Positions 62,690-64,000 of a DNA stretch of 64,000 nt are shown piece after piece (within the stretch, counting starts at the first letter, position 1; each line of letters starts with the position of its first letter). The position numbers were made by a program, and so were the translations under genes. The DNA comes from Diadophis punctatus similis (taxonomy: Eukaryota; Chordata; Lepidosauria; Squamata; Dipsadidae). Location: NCBI GenBank assembly GCA_023053685.1, contig JALIGW010000022.1:1828501-1892500 (forward strand), in the 5' to 3' direction. The notes under the pieces are model-generated. The model searched no databases and was not told the DNA's origin. It saw nothing but the letters and a program-made list of their open reading frames with translations.

Positions 62690-63075
62690 TCATAATAAAA
62701 CCCATTTATGACCACAAATGGACCAGAATTTCACTGCTAAGCAAGTTAAGTCAGTTGTGCCCGACTTTGTGAGCTTTTTTTATGAGGGTTCTTAAGCGAA
62801 ACATAGCTGTTGTTAAGCAAATTGTATGGTCGTTAAATGAATCGACTTCTGCCGTTGAGTTTTCTGGGCAAAAGCCAGGGAGGAGGTTGCAAATGGCAAT
62901 TCCATGACTCTGAAAGACAGCAACTATCGTAAATGCGCGCCACTTGCCAAGTGCTCAAATTTGGATCATGTGACCATGGGATGCTGCTGCAATCGTTGTA
63001 AGTGCGAGGAATGGTCATAAGACACTTTTCCCCTTGCTGTTGTAACTTTGGACAATCCCTAAACAAATGTACCGT
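62690..63075. repeat. Tigger-like MITE, diverged
   Basis: Recognised by GCTAAGCAAGTTAAGTCAGTT, CATGTGACCATGGGATGCTG and CTGTTGTAACTTTGGACAAT. The termini are eroded. Confidence 0.65.
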
Positions 63076-63177
63076 ATGTCTGTCCAAGCTTCAAAGGAAA
63101 GGTGAAAGGCCCTCTCCTATGTTTGGTGATGTATAGGGGGACATTGCAAAGATTTCAGGGGGTTTACTCCTTAAATA

Positions 63178-63553
63178 CAGGTAGTCCTCGACTTATAACA
63201 GTTCATTTAGTGACCGTTCAAAGTTACAACCGGATTGGGGGAAAAAATTACTTATGAGCATTGTAGCATCCACCATGGTCATCAAGATTCAAATGCTTGG
63301 CCACTGACTCATATTTACAACGGTTATAGCATCCCGGGATCACGTGATCCCCTATGGTGACCTCCTGACAAGCCAAGTCAATGGGGAAGCCAGATTCACT
63401 TAACAACCGTGCCACTAAGTTAACCTCTGCAGCGATTCGCTTAACAACTGTGGCAAGAAAGGTCGTGAAATGGGACAGAACTCACTGAACCAATGTTTCA
63501 CTTAACAACAGACACGTTGGGCTCCGTTGCGGTTGTAAATCGAGGACTACCTG
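63178..63553. mobile_element. Full-length Tigger-like MITE with TA duplication
   Basis: CAGGTAGTCCTCGACTTAT at the left and TAAATCGAGGACTACCTG at the right are flanked by TA on both sides; 376 bp. Confidence 0.85.
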
Positions 63554-64000
63554 TATGTGTGGAATTTCACCCTCGGCTTCAGGCCTCATCTGGGGACTAG
63601 CTGCACCATGGTGAGCAGCACTCTGCACATGTTCTGAAGCCCTTTGCTCTTGATAGGGACTGCAAAAATCACTTTTTCCGAGACCAAACCTGGCTGAATC
63701 CGGATAAAAGCTGCACCTTTGGACTTTTGACAGTGTGTTTACTGCCTAAAAGTTTCCATGGGCAGGAATGCTCCACTCCCCCATCCCGCCTCCCCTTGAG
63801 CCCCCCCAGCCGTGAGCAGCCAGTCTCCCAGGGCCCGGCTGGAATCTGAGAATTGTTGCAAGCCCAGATTCCCAACCCGGCTGGTGCCCGAAATAGGCAC
63901 CCAATGGCGCAGCTTCTTTCCCTGTGTCTGGCAAGCCTTTTGGCTCGGCTGGGGAGGGAGGCTGACCCAGCTGCCCCCCACCCCCCACCCCCGACCCTGC

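Noticed and set aside
60297..64000. DMPK exon 2 or kinase-domain exons
   Set aside because: No frame with the expected kinase N-lobe motifs was found; the stretch appears to be intron 1 filled with repeats.

Overview
The window looks like vertebrate nuclear DNA from a squamate, most likely an advanced (colubroid) snake. Genes have GT-AG introns and CpG-rich promoters. The interspersed repeats fit this group: CR1 LINE fragments, a LINE tail ending in an expanded AATAG array of the snake1 type, tRNA-derived SINEs, TA-flanked Tigger-like MITEs and palindromic hAT MITEs with 8-bp target duplications. The species call is inference from repeats; the gene calls rest on exon-by-exon reading with matching splice phases.

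Layout. 1-12 kb: no gene recognised; repeats, microsatellites and an unassigned CpG island at about 4.8-6.3 kb. 12.1-15.2 kb: SNRPD2 (+), whose start codon is split by an intron, behind a promoter with two NRF1 sites. 17.4-18.5 kb: an intact intronless adenosine-receptor-like GPCR (-). 21-36.3 kb: MEIOSIN (+), 13 coding exons with an N-terminal bHLH and a C-terminal HMG box. 37.7-41.5 kb: a three-exon SIX1/SIX2-class homeobox gene (-). 48.7-55.3 kb: SIX5 (-), three coding exons. 60.1 kb to the end: first coding exon of DMPK (+), cut off by the window edge.

The set SNRPD2-MEIOSIN-SIX5-DMPK matches human 19q13.32, with differences. A SIX1/2-class gene sits between MEIOSIN and SIX5. DMPK is head-to-head with SIX5 instead of tandem upstream of it. 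QPCTL and FBXO46 are not seen where human has them, and an adenosine-receptor-like gene occupies that interval. The SIX1/2-class gene beside SIX5 looks like a remnant of the ancestral SIX1/2-SIX3/6-SIX4/5 cluster on the SIX5 ohnologue, and with the adenosine-receptor-like gene it is the most promising new biology here. The genes are not one pathway: SNRPD2 is a core splicing factor, MEIOSIN drives meiotic entry, the SIX genes are developmental transcription factors and DMPK is a muscle kinase.
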